A stretch of DNA of 64,000 bases from Pseudomonas endophytica (GTDB lineage: Bacteria > Pseudomonadota > Gammaproteobacteria > Pseudomonadales > Pseudomonadaceae). Positions 23,855-32,978 of the stretch are shown here, one piece after another (the stretch's first letter is position 1; the number at the start of each line of letters is the position of its first letter). Where the stretch lies: positions 29,304-93,303 of the forward strand of contig NZ_LLWH01000220.1 in NCBI RefSeq assembly GCF_001411475.1. Direction: 5' to 3'. The position numbers and the translations under genes were made by a program. The notes under the pieces were generated by a model that did not search any database, was not told where the DNA came from, and saw only the letters and a list, made by a program, of their open reading frames with translations.

Positions 23855-25593
23855 GCGCACTCTGGCCACACTGGTTTCGTCCCGAATGGCTGTTGGCTTT
23901 GCCGCTCCTGGGTTGGCTGTTGTGCAAGCTCTGGCATCGACAAAAACGTGCGGGTCGTTGGCAGATGATCCTGCCCGAAGCTTTTCATCGCGTACTGCTC
24001 AGCGGCGGTCATAGCCGCGACAGCAAACTGCCTTGGGTTGCACTGGGGTTGGCTTGGTTGTTGGCCCTCTTCGCCTTAACAGGGCCGAGCTGGGAACGCG
24101 TGGAGCAGGCCGCGCAAAAGCCGGCTGACCCGTTGATCGTGATGCTTGAGCTGACTCCCGAAATGCTCGCTACGGACAGCCCACCTAATCGGTTAGAGCA
24201 AGCGCGGCGAAAACTCTACGACCTGCTGCAAAGCCGCAATGATTCGCAGACCGCAATCATTGTCTATGCAGGAAGCGCACATACGCTGGTGCCGCTGTCT
24301 GATGACATGGCCACTAGCCGCAATCTGCTAGAAGCCGTTAAGCCTTCGATCATGCCGCAACCCGGCAATCGTGCAGACTTGGCCGTGATCAAAGCCCTCA
24401 AGCTGCTGGATCAAGGTGCCCTCGGCGAAGGTCGCCTGTTGCTCGTTGCCTCATCGCTAAGCGAGCAAGAGCGCGCAGGGATTCGTCAGGCGCTTGATGG
24501 CCGCGCGACGCCGCTGCTGATACTGGGCGTTGGCACCCGCGAAGGCTCGCCGGTGGTCGAAGAGAACGGCGAATTCTTGAAAGATGCCAAGGGCGCGATT
24601 TTCATGCCGCGCCTAGACAGCCCGAGCCTGCGCACCTTTGCCCAAAGTGTGGGTGGGCAGTATCGACAAGCGCGACTCGATGACAACGATTTGCGCAATT
24701 TAGGTTTACTGGACGGGCCGCAGCACGTGCGTGACGACGCTCAGACCCTGCGCTTGGACACTTGGTCTGATCAAGGTTATTGGTTGATCTTACCGCTGCT
24801 ACTGTTAGCCGCGTGCGCAGGTCGCCGTGGCTGGCTGTTTTGCTTGCCATTATTGTTGATGTCGCCTCAACCCAGCTATGCACTCAGCTTCGCTGATCTA
24901 TGGCTACGACCCGATCAACAAGGTCAACGCCTGCTGGAACAGAAACAACCCTTACAGGCACTTGAGCATTTTAAAGATCCGCTTTGGCAAGGTTTAGCGC
25001 TGTATCAAGCCGCAGATTACAAAGGTGCCGCTCAGCGTTTTGCCGAGGTCAACAGCGCCAGTGCGCACTACAATCGCGGTAATGCACTGGCAATGAGTGG
25101 CGAACTTGAAGCGTCTATTGACGCCTATGAGCAAGCTTTGGAGTTACAGCCAGACTTGGAAGTCGCAGCGCAAAACAAAGCGTTGATCGAGCAATTGCTA
25201 GAGCAGCAGCGCGAGCAGAACACGCCGCCAGACAATAAAACGCCCGAGAATACGGCCGAACCTGAGCCCACCGAGCCATCGGAACACAACAGCAGTGCCA
25301 CCACTCACGGTGAAAGCGGCCAGCACGAAGAAAGCAGCACCGCCAGTGATCCTGCGGCCGAAGCCAACGCCGATGAATCAAACCAGGCACCGCCCACAGC
25401 CTCTACTATGCCTGATAGCGAACGCAGCGATGAATCGACTCAGCTCCCGCCTACCGCCCCTACCGATGAGTTGGACGACGAGCAACATCAGGCGCTTGAG
25501 CACTGGCTTAGACAGATTCCTGACAACCCCAGCGAATTACTGCGACGAAAATTTTGGTACGAACAGCAGCAACATCAGGACACGTCTCAATGA
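23851..25593 (+). CDS. BatB/BatC-like VWA plus TPR membrane protein
   Basis: 580 residues, overlapping batA by ATGA. N-terminal membrane segments (~10-25 and ~55-73), a VWA domain (~90-290), another membrane segment pair (~310-345), then TPR repeats (~365-450; SAHYNRGNALAMSGELEASI and DAYEQALELQPDLE), and a low-complexity region rich in Glu, Pro, Thr, Ser and Gln (~455-550). The usual MIDAS (DxSxS) is replaced by ELTPE at 100-104, so metal binding by this VWA domain is doubtful. It looks like a fusion of BatB and BatC. Its partner with intact MIDAS is encoded just upstream. Confidence 0.88.
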   Translation: MSALWPHWFRPEWLLALPLLGWLLCKLWHRQKRAGRWQMILPEAFHRVLLSGGHSRDSKLPWVALGLAWLLALFALTGPSWERVEQAAQKPADPLIVMLELTPEMLATDSPPNRLEQARRKLYDLLQSRNDSQTAIIVYAGSAHTLVPLSDDMATSRNLLEAVKPSIMPQPGNRADLAVIKALKLLDQGALGEGRLLLVASSLSEQERAGIRQALDGRATPLLILGVGTREGSPVVEENGEFLKDAKGAIFMPRLDSPSLRTFAQSVGGQYRQARLDDNDLRNLGLLDGPQHVRDDAQTLRLDTWSDQGYWLILPLLLLAACAGRRGWLFCLPLLLMSPQPSYALSFADLWLRPDQQGQRLLEQKQPLQALEHFKDPLWQGLALYQAADYKGAAQRFAEVNSASAHYNRGNALAMSGELEASIDAYEQALELQPDLEVAAQNKALIEQLLEQQREQNTPPDNKTPENTAEPEPTEPSEHNSSATTHGESGQHEESSTASDPAAEANADESNQAPPTASTMPDSERSDESTQLPPTAPTDELDDEQHQALEHWLRQIPDNPSELLRRKFWYEQQQHQDTSQ

Positions 25594-27224
25594 ATCGCTT
25601 CTGCGTTTTACTCTTTTTGCTCTGTTGCTGGACGTTACCGGCCCAAGCACTGGGACTGATCGCCAGTGTTGATCGCGATCAACTCAACTCAGGGGAAACC
25701 GTCGAGCTCACCCTTGAGTCCAACGACGCCACATTATTCGGCAAGCCGGACCTGACGCCGCTGGACAATCTTTTTGAAGTGCGCGGCACGCGGCAGGTCA
25801 ACCAACTGACCACGCTCAACGACGATAACCAAGCCACCACGCGCTGGATTATCACCCTGCAACCCAAGCAAACAGGCAGCGTGACCATACCGTCACTGCA
25901 AGTGGGTGATTATCACAGCCTGCCGATCAAGCTGAGCGTGACTCAAAGCAGCACCAGTGATGCCGAACTAGCCCCCGTGTTTATTGAGGCCAGCCTCGAT
26001 CAACCGAGCGTTTACGTGCAAGCCCAAGCGATATTGACCCTGCGCGTTTACCACTCGGTGGCGCTGTACGACGACAGCAACCTGACGCCATTACACCTGC
26101 AAGATGCCATCGTTGAGCAACTGGGCGACTCTCGTACCTATGAAAAACTGATCAATGGCGTGCGCCACGGCGTGATCGAAGTGCGTTACGGCATCTACCC
26201 TCAGCACAGTGGCGAAATGCTGGTCCCCGCTCTGACCTTTAGCGCCACACAGGTCGACAGCCAGCCAAACCAAGCCCCCGTGCCCAATAATCCAAAGCCT
26301 GGAAAAATGGTGCATGTGGTCTCAGCGCAGATCCCCTTGCAGGTTAAACCCAAGCCTGAAGACTACCCGGCTACGTCAGCTTGGTTACCAGCCCGCAGCC
26401 TGAGTTTGAGTGAAACCTGGAACCCCGAGCCGGACCACTGCAAGGTGGGCGACTCACTCACACGAACCTTAACCCTCAAGGCCGAGGGCCTGTCCAGCGC
26501 TCAACTGCCGCCGCTGCCTGCAACCGACGTTAATGGTTTGCGGCGCTACCCAGACTTGCCACAGTTGAGCAATCAAGTCACCGATAACGGGATGTTGGGC
26601 AGTCGTGAAGAACGTGAAGCGCTGGTGCCAACTCGTATCGGCCAGGTGGAGCTGCCCGCCGTTGAAGTGGTGTGGTGGAACACCCATGAGGACCGACTGG
26701 AGCGCAGTTACCTGCCCGCGCGTACTTTGCAGGTCGCAGCTAACGCTAGCTTGGCTGCGCAGATAGCGATAGAAAAAGAACCTGGCGCGTTTAGCGAAGA
26801 CTCAAGCCTATGGTTGTGGCAGCTCAGCACATTGCTGCTGGCGTGCAGCACATTGATAGGCTTTGGCCTGTGGTGGAGAGCCCGCCGAAAACCGGCAATT
26901 ATGCGCGCCTCGCAGACCGGTCCAAGCCCGCGAACGCTGCTCGACGATATCAAGCGCGCCAGCCTGGCCAATGACCCGCATGCCACACGCCAAGCGCTCG
27001 ATGCTTGGGCACGCCAACAACCTGAAACATTAGCCGAAATGGCGGCGCGGTTTGTACTGCTGTCCGATGCGTTGGACGGTCTGAACGGCGCGCTCTACAG
27101 CGAAACCGGCCACTACTGGCAAGGTGAAGAGTTGTGGAAAGCGATTCGCAGCATTCCGGCCGCCGAGCGCGAGCACGACGTAAGCAGCGAGGCGAGTAGC
27201 CTGCCGCCGCTTTACCCCAAATAA
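25590..27224 (+). CDS. batD: BatD-like membrane protein
   Basis: 544 residues from the ATG at 25590 (ATGA overlap with the previous gene), beginning with a signal peptide (~1-20, CWTLPAQA-LG). The long periplasmic region (~21-410) consists of beta-rich repeats (ASVDRDQLNSGETVELTLES, LQPKQTGSVTIPSLQVGDY) as in the BatD family. One transmembrane segment at ~418-437 is followed by a cytoplasmic helical tail. It closes the six-gene MoxR/Bat operon; these operons are linked to envelope stress tolerance in other bacteria, but the mechanism is not established. A REP palindrome follows at 27246. Confidence 0.9.
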   Translation: MNRFCVLLFLLCCWTLPAQALGLIASVDRDQLNSGETVELTLESNDATLFGKPDLTPLDNLFEVRGTRQVNQLTTLNDDNQATTRWIITLQPKQTGSVTIPSLQVGDYHSLPIKLSVTQSSTSDAELAPVFIEASLDQPSVYVQAQAILTLRVYHSVALYDDSNLTPLHLQDAIVEQLGDSRTYEKLINGVRHGVIEVRYGIYPQHSGEMLVPALTFSATQVDSQPNQAPVPNNPKPGKMVHVVSAQIPLQVKPKPEDYPATSAWLPARSLSLSETWNPEPDHCKVGDSLTRTLTLKAEGLSSAQLPPLPATDVNGLRRYPDLPQLSNQVTDNGMLGSREEREALVPTRIGQVELPAVEVVWWNTHEDRLERSYLPARTLQVAANASLAAQIAIEKEPGAFSEDSSLWLWQLSTLLLACSTLIGFGLWWRARRKPAIMRASQTGPSPRTLLDDIKRASLANDPHATRQALDAWARQQPETLAEMAARFVLLSDALDGLNGALYSETGHYWQGEELWKAIRSIPAAEREHDVSSEASSLPPLYPK

Positions 27225-27245
27225 TCGCCTAACCGGTGACCTTCC

Positions 27246-27312
27246 TGTAGGAGTTGCCGAAGACTGCGATCTTTTGATCTTTTAAAGATCGCAGCCTTCG
27301 GCAGCTCCTACA
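27246..27312. repeat. REP-type palindrome 1
   Basis: A 67-base almost perfect inverted repeat: the outer arms begin TGTAGGAG and end CTCCTACA, the inner stem is CTGCGATCTTTTGATC... with GATCGCAG on the other side. Its arms and core match Pseudomonas REP/REPIN elements. It lies between batD and sbcD and can fold into a long stem-loop, so it may also act as a terminator or mRNA stabiliser. Confidence 0.85.
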
Positions 27313-27342
27313 CGGCATTACCCTTTTCGAACGGATTTTGTT

Positions 27343-28587
27343 ATGCGCCTGTTTCACACCTCCGACTGGCACTTGGGGCAAAACCTCCATGGCCAGGAAC
27401 GCGACTTCGAACATGCTTGCTTTTTGAGCTGGCTGCTCACCCAACTGGCCACTGTACAACCCGATGTACTGCTGATTGCCGGTGATATTTTTGACACCGT
27501 CAACCCACCGGTCAAAGCCCAAGAACGGCTCTACGACTTCATCGTCAGCGCCCATGAACTGCAACCTAAACTGACCATCGTGATGATCGCCGGCAACCAC
27601 GACTCCGGTTCACGGATCGAGCTGCCTGCGCCCCTGATGCGTCGTTTACGCACCCACGCGCTGGGCCGGGTGTTGTGGCTCGATGACGGCCAACTGGATG
27701 CCGAACGCCTGTTAATCCCGCTGCCCGACGCCAGCGGCGAAATCGCCGCATGGTGCTTGGCACTGCCGTTCTTGCGCCCCGCCGAAGTCACTGGCGCCCA
27801 CTTGGGGGATGACTACCTGCGGGGTATTGGGCAGGTTCACGAATGGCTGATCGAAGCTGCCAACGCCAAACGCACGCCTGGGCAGGCATTAATTGCCATC
27901 AGCCACGCGCACATGGCGGGCGGCTCAGTCTCAGAAGACTCCGAACGTAGCTTGATTATCGGTAACGCCGAAGCGCTGCCCGCCAGCTTATTCGGCCCTA
28001 GCATCAGCTATGTGGCGCTGGGTCATCTACACAAGCCCCAACGGGTCAATAGCGAAGAGCGTATTCGCTATTGCGGCTCGCCCATCCCGTTGTCGTTTTC
28101 AGAGATCCGCTACCCGCATCAGATTCTCGATGTCACACTCGACGGCGAAACTCTGGTCAGCGTCGAAACACGCTTAATCCCCCGAGCGGTCAACCTGCAA
28201 CGCATCGGCCCCGCGCCGCTGGCAGACATTCTTAGGCAATTGGCCGACCTGCCAGACATTGACCTGTTGGCCGACACCCAGCGGCAACCATGGCTCGAAA
28301 TACGAATCAAGCTGGATGAGCCGCAGCCTGACTTGCGCCAACAAATTGAAAGCGTCTTGCAAGGCAAAGCGGTGCGTTTAGTGCGCATCAGCGCCGAATA
28401 CGCGGGCAACGGCAGCCGCAGAGTAGATGACGACACTGCACGGTTAATCGAACTCGACCAACTGACGCCCCAAGAGCTGTTCAGCCGCGCGTGGAAGGAC
28501 AACTACGGCAGCGACGCCTGCGAGCAAACCCTCAAAGATTTTGCCGTGCTGCTGCAAGACGTTCAGATGGAAGGTGAACAGCCATGA
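27343..28587 (+). CDS. sbcD: Nuclease SbcCD, subunit D
   Basis: 414 residues with a calcineurin-like phosphoesterase domain (Mre11 family). Metal-binding motifs in order: HTSDWHLGQ (~5-13), GDIFD (~47-51), GNHD (~84-87), SHAHMAGG (~187-194) and ALGHLHKPQ (~225-233). With SbcC it forms the ATP-dependent nuclease that cleaves hairpins and palindromic DNA at stalled or damaged replication forks. The stop overlaps the sbcC start (ATGA). A REP palindrome lies 30 bases upstream of its ATG. Confidence 0.96.
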   Translation: MRLFHTSDWHLGQNLHGQERDFEHACFLSWLLTQLATVQPDVLLIAGDIFDTVNPPVKAQERLYDFIVSAHELQPKLTIVMIAGNHDSGSRIELPAPLMRRLRTHALGRVLWLDDGQLDAERLLIPLPDASGEIAAWCLALPFLRPAEVTGAHLGDDYLRGIGQVHEWLIEAANAKRTPGQALIAISHAHMAGGSVSEDSERSLIIGNAEALPASLFGPSISYVALGHLHKPQRVNSEERIRYCGSPIPLSFSEIRYPHQILDVTLDGETLVSVETRLIPRAVNLQRIGPAPLADILRQLADLPDIDLLADTQRQPWLEIRIKLDEPQPDLRQQIESVLQGKAVRLVRISAEYAGNGSRRVDDDTARLIELDQLTPQELFSRAWKDNYGSDACEQTLKDFAVLLQDVQMEGEQP

Positions 28588-31500
28588 AAATTCTCGCCAT
28601 CCGCCTAAAAAACTTGGCCTCACTGGCCGGTCCTTTTGAGCTAGATTTCACCGCGGAGCCTTTGGCCAGTGCTGGATTATTTGCCATCACCGGCCCCACA
28701 GGCGCCGGTAAAAGCACCTTGCTTGATGCACTGTGCCTGGCCTTATTTGGCGCTGTACCACGTCTGAGCAACACCGGCCGCGACGCCAAAGTCCCGGACG
28801 CCGATGGCGAAATCGGCACAGGTGACCCGCGTACCCTGCTGCGCCGAGGCACTGGCGAAGGCTACGCCGAGGTTGATTTTATGGGCATTGATGGCCGTCG
28901 CTATCGCGCCCGCTGGGAAGCCAACCGCGCCCGCGAAAAGGCCAATGGCAAGCTGCAAGCCAGTCGTCAAAGCCTACGCGACTTGGACAGCGATCAACTA
29001 CTGGCCAGTCAGAAAGGCGATTACAAGCAGCAGTTGGAATCCCGCCTGGGCCTCAACTTTGAACAGTTCACCCGGGCCGTGATGCTGGCACAGAGCGAAT
29101 TCAGCGCCTTTTTAAAGGCCGATGACAACGAACGCAGTGAACTGCTAGAAAAGCTCACCGATACCGCGCTGTACACCCGCCTCGGCAAGCGGGCTTTTGA
29201 CAAGGCTAAAGAAGCTCGCGACGCCCACAAGCAACTGCATGATCAGGCGCTCGGCGTTACACCGCTCGAACCCCAAGCCCGCGCTGAACTGGACCACCGT
29301 TTTAGTGAAGCGCAACAGCAGCTTAAAATCCAAAACGCTCAGCTCAAGCAGCTTGAAGCACAACATACTTGGCTCAAAACCCTGAGTGACCTGCAAAGCC
29401 AGCAACACAGTGCTGCCGAACAACTTCAGCAGGCAAACAGCCAGTGGAATAACCAAGCAGAGCAACGCCAGACCCTCGAGGTATTGGAGCAATTAGCGCC
29501 CCAGCGCCATCAGTTCATTCGTGTGGCAGAGCTTGAGGTGCAACTGAGTCCGCTGGCGACGCTCATCGCAGAGCAGTTGCAACAGCAAACCGAACTGGAG
29601 CAGCATCAAAAGCAACTCGAACTCGCTCTACACACTGCGCAAGAGGCTGCCAGCCTGGCGCAGTCCGATCAGCGAGATAGCGCACCGCAGTTGCAAAAAG
29701 CCCATCTTGAGCAAGCCAACCTCAGTCGATTGACTCAAACCCTTCAAGCACAACAAACCCTCAAACAACAAGTTGAGGAGGCCTGTGCAGAAGGTCAAAA
29801 AGGCTTAAACGCCCTGCTCGAGCGACAGCAGCAAAGCACAGAACGTTTGGCTCAGATCGCCGCACAACTAGAGCACAGTACCGAGCTTGCACCGCTGACC
29901 AATGCCTGGGACGGCTATCGTCGTGGGCTTGCGCAGTTAGTACGCCTGAGTACGACCCTGAACAAAGGCCGCGAAGAGTTACCCGCTCTGGAACAACGCG
30001 CCCGCGAGGCAACCCAGCAGCTCACCGAATTGCGCAGCAGTCTGGAGATTTTGTTTGAAGAGGCCGATGCCGAACCACAAGCCATCAACGAGCAAATCCA
30101 GACCCTCGGCAGCCTGTTAGCTGACTACCGCCAGCAACAACGGGCCTTTGAAGATTTACAGCGCTTGTGCAGCAGCCAGTCGGCGTTGCAAGCACGCTTA
30201 GACGCCTTGCAACTCAAGTTGCAAACCCTGCACGCCGATCGCGAGCAACTGGTCGATCAAGGCACCCGCACCAAGAAAGAATTCGAGGCCGCCGAGCAAG
30301 CCTTGCGCGTCACTCAGCAACTGCTAGAACGCCAGCGTCTGGCCCGCAGCGCGAGCGTAGAAGAGCTGCGCGCACAACTGCAAGACGACCAACCCTGCCC
30401 CGTCTGCGGCAGCCATGAGCATCCGTATCACCAGCCCGAGGCGTTGCTGCAGAGCCTGTCGCGGTTTGACGAGCAAGAAGAAGCCAACGCTCGTGCGACC
30501 GTCGACGCACTTAAAGAAACACTGATTCAGTTGCGTGAAAAGGTCGGTGGCGTCAACGCACAACACCGCGAGCTCTTGCAGCAACATCAACAGATCATCG
30601 ACGAACAACAGGCACTCGCCCCAAGCCTAGAGGCGCATGCGCAGTATTCACAATGGCACGCACAAGACCCGGCCGAACGTGACGCTTGGCTGACTAAGCG
30701 CTTAAGCCAACTGCAACACAGCATCCATCAGGACGAACAGCGGCAAAGCATATTGCTGGCTCTGCAAAAAGAAGCCGCCACGTTGCAACAGCAACTCCAA
30801 CGCGGCACCGAAGCCAGTCAGCAAGCGAGCCTGCAACTCAGCGAGCAGCAACAACACCTCAAGGCAGATACCCTGCGTTTTGATGAGGAACTGGCTGGGT
30901 TCACCAGCCTGCTACCTGAAACCACCGTGGCGGCGCTGCGCGAGAATCCTTCTGCCAGCTTTATGGCACTTGATCAGCAAGTGACCCATCGGCTGGAGCA
31001 ATTGGATCAGCAGCGTGATGAACAGTCTGAACAGACCGAACGCGCCAGCCGCATCGAACGTGAACAGTACCAGCAAGCCACTCAAACCGAACAACGCGAA
31101 ACCCTGCAGCGCAGCGTGGCCGAATTGCTCGACCAGCAGCACACAGCTGAGCAAGCGCTCAAGCAATTGCTCGGTGAACACCACAGTGTCGAACACTGGC
31201 AGCAACAACTCGAACAGGCCGTTGAGCAGGCTCGCCACGCCCAAACCCAAGCCAGCGAAGCCTTGCAAACAACCGCCAACCAACGGGTAAAACTGGCCGC
31301 CGAGCTGAAGGCGCAGCAAGAGCGGCTGCACGCGCTGCAACATGAACACGCAGCCTTAAGCGCCCAAGTCGAGCAGTGGCGCGCCCAGCACACCGCGCTC
31401 GACACGGCCCGGCTGCAACAATTGATCAACTTCGACGACTCGCACATCCGCGACCTGCGTCAGCAGTTGCAGGCCAGTGAAAAAGCCGTAGCGCAAGCCC

Positions 31501-32225
31501 GCGTCCTACTGCAAGAGCGCGAGCAACGCCTCAGCCAGCATCAGGCTCAGGCCAATGGCAACCTCGACGCCGTTGCACTTGATCAAGCACTGAGTGGGCT
31601 GAACGTCTTAATTCTGGCCAGCGAGCAGCAGGCGGCAGAATTGCGGGCACAACAGGCTGAGGACCAGCGCCGCAAAGACGCCAATCAAGCGCTAGCACAA
31701 CGCATCGCTCAGGCGTATGACGAATGGCAGCGTTGGGCGCGCTTGAGCGACCTAATTGGCTCGGGCACGGGCGACAAATTCCGCAAGATCGCTCAAGCCT
31801 ATAACCTCGATTTATTGGTACATCACGCCAACGTTCAACTGCGCCAACTGGTTAAGCGCTATCGCCTCAAGCGCGGCGGCAGCATGCTCGGGTTATTGGT
31901 GATGGACATTGAAATGGGTGATGAACTGCGCTCAGTCCACTCACTGTCTGGTGGGGAAACGTTCTTGGTATCGTTGGCTCTGGCCTTGGGCCTGGCGTCG
32001 ATGGCTTCAAGTACCTTGAGAATTGAGTCGCTGTTTATCGACGAAGGCTTTGGTAGCCTTGATCCTGAGTCTTTGCAGTTGGCAATGGACGCACTTGATG
32101 GGCTGCAAGCCCAAGGGCGCAAGGTTGGAGTAATTTCCCACGTGCAGGAAATGCATGAGCGCATCCCGGTACAAATCCAAGTAAGACGCCAAGGTAATGG
32201 TTTGAGCACGTTGGAGGTCAAATGA
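28584..32225 (+). CDS. sbcC: Nuclease SbcCD, ATPase subunit C
   Basis: 1213 residues, an SMC/Rad50-like ATPase. Walker A is GPTGAGKST at 37-45; the Q-loop region lies at ~165-180 (AVMLAQSEFSAFL). Long Gln/Glu-rich coiled coils (~190-590 and ~640-1030) are separated by a zinc hook with CPVC at 605-608. The C-terminal half has the ABC signature LSGGETF (~1115) and Walker B LFIDEGFGSLD (~1150). It dimerises through the hook and couples ATP hydrolysis to opening of DNA ends for SbcD. The coiled coils are very rich in Gln, which is common in Pseudomonas SbcC. Confidence 0.96.
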   Translation: MKILAIRLKNLASLAGPFELDFTAEPLASAGLFAITGPTGAGKSTLLDALCLALFGAVPRLSNTGRDAKVPDADGEIGTGDPRTLLRRGTGEGYAEVDFMGIDGRRYRARWEANRAREKANGKLQASRQSLRDLDSDQLLASQKGDYKQQLESRLGLNFEQFTRAVMLAQSEFSAFLKADDNERSELLEKLTDTALYTRLGKRAFDKAKEARDAHKQLHDQALGVTPLEPQARAELDHRFSEAQQQLKIQNAQLKQLEAQHTWLKTLSDLQSQQHSAAEQLQQANSQWNNQAEQRQTLEVLEQLAPQRHQFIRVAELEVQLSPLATLIAEQLQQQTELEQHQKQLELALHTAQEAASLAQSDQRDSAPQLQKAHLEQANLSRLTQTLQAQQTLKQQVEEACAEGQKGLNALLERQQQSTERLAQIAAQLEHSTELAPLTNAWDGYRRGLAQLVRLSTTLNKGREELPALEQRAREATQQLTELRSSLEILFEEADAEPQAINEQIQTLGSLLADYRQQQRAFEDLQRLCSSQSALQARLDALQLKLQTLHADREQLVDQGTRTKKEFEAAEQALRVTQQLLERQRLARSASVEELRAQLQDDQPCPVCGSHEHPYHQPEALLQSLSRFDEQEEANARATVDALKETLIQLREKVGGVNAQHRELLQQHQQIIDEQQALAPSLEAHAQYSQWHAQDPAERDAWLTKRLSQLQHSIHQDEQRQSILLALQKEAATLQQQLQRGTEASQQASLQLSEQQQHLKADTLRFDEELAGFTSLLPETTVAALRENPSASFMALDQQVTHRLEQLDQQRDEQSEQTERASRIEREQYQQATQTEQRETLQRSVAELLDQQHTAEQALKQLLGEHHSVEHWQQQLEQAVEQARHAQTQASEALQTTANQRVKLAAELKAQQERLHALQHEHAALSAQVEQWRAQHTALDTARLQQLINFDDSHIRDLRQQLQASEKAVAQARVLLQEREQRLSQHQAQANGNLDAVALDQALSGLNVLILASEQQAAELRAQQAEDQRRKDANQALAQRIAQAYDEWQRWARLSDLIGSGTGDKFRKIAQAYNLDLLVHHANVQLRQLVKRYRLKRGGSMLGLLVMDIEMGDELRSVHSLSGGETFLVSLALALGLASMASSTLRIESLFIDEGFGSLDPESLQLAMDALDGLQAQGRKVGVISHVQEMHERIPVQIQVRRQGNGLSTLEVK

Positions 32226-32809
32226 TCGGTCACGTGCTGTATTCCTTCCGCCGTTGCCCGTATGCCATGCGCGCGCGTATGGCGCTGCGTTACAGCGGCG
32301 TGGCGTTGTCGATCATTGAAGTCAGCCTAAAAGCCAAACCTGCCGAGATGCTGGCACTCTCGCCCAAAGGCACCGTGCCGGTGCTGGCCTGTGCTGATGG
32401 GCAGGTTATTGAACAAAGCCTGGAGATCATGCTCTGGGCGTTGGCTCAGCATGACCCGGACCACTGGCTTGGGCCAGACAGTAGCGCGTTGATCGAAGAA
32501 AACGACCAAGTCTTCAAGGGCAGTCTGGATCGTTACAAATACGCGATCCGCTACCCGGAGCACCCGATGGAGCATTATCGGGCGCAAGGCGCTGAATTTT
32601 TGCAGCGGCTGGAAGACAGACTCGAACAGACGCCCTATTTGGCTGGCGGCACATTGAGCTTGGCAGACGTGGCGCTCGCACCGTTTATACGCCAGTTCGC
32701 CCATGTGGATCGCCAATGGTTTACCGAAGCGCCCTACCCGCGGCTGAATGCTTGGTTGGAGCGCTTTTTAGCGTCCGAGCTGTTCACCTCAGTGATGCGC
32801 CCCGTGTAG
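32222..32809 (+). CDS. Glutathione S-transferase family protein
   Basis: 195 residues, overlapping the sbcC stop by ATGA. The N-terminal thioredoxin-like domain (~1-75) contains YSFRRCPYAMRAR with a CPxA-like active site at Cys12, VPVLAC with the cis-proline (~52-57) and EQSLEIM (~65-71) for glutathione binding. The C-terminal helical domain (~85-190) has TLSLADVALAPFIRQF with the N-capping Asp. The catalytic role is not predictable. It is probably co-transcribed with sbcDC, perhaps only by position. Confidence 0.88.
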   Translation: MIGHVLYSFRRCPYAMRARMALRYSGVALSIIEVSLKAKPAEMLALSPKGTVPVLACADGQVIEQSLEIMLWALAQHDPDHWLGPDSSALIEENDQVFKGSLDRYKYAIRYPEHPMEHYRAQGAEFLQRLEDRLEQTPYLAGGTLSLADVALAPFIRQFAHVDRQWFTEAPYPRLNAWLERFLASELFTSVMRPV

Positions 32810-32814
32810 CCGAT

Positions 32815-32875
32815 GACGAAGGCTGCGATCTTTTGATGTTGCGCAAGAAGATCGCAGGCTGCGCCAGCGCCTACA
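32815..32875. repeat. REP-type palindrome 2
   Basis: GGCTGCGATCTTTTGAT ... AAGATCGCAGGCTGCGCC, an imperfect version of REP 1 with a different loop and a diverged right outer arm ending CCTACA. It lies between the convergent GST and lactonase-like genes and can serve as a terminator. Confidence 0.7.
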
Positions 32876-32978
32876 TAAATTGAGATGCACCCAACTTCCG
32901 TGCGCGACAGCGCGGCGTCTGGACGACAGGGAATCTCCTAAGGGTGAACAGCGCCGCAGATACCCACTGCGGCACGTG

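Noticed and set aside
24603..24883. Minus-strand ORF inside the VWA-TPR gene
   Set aside because: Antisense shadow of a well-supported long gene, with arginine- and alanine-rich composition and no motif.
27246..27312. REP palindrome considered as a CRISPR repeat or insertion-sequence end
   Set aside because: Only single copies at scattered sites, no regular spacers and no transposase; sequence fits Pseudomonas REP elements.
29145..29492. Minus-strand ORFs with repeated Leu or Cys-rich composition within sbcC
   Set aside because: They reflect the reverse complement of Gln/Glu-rich coiled-coil codons, not genes.
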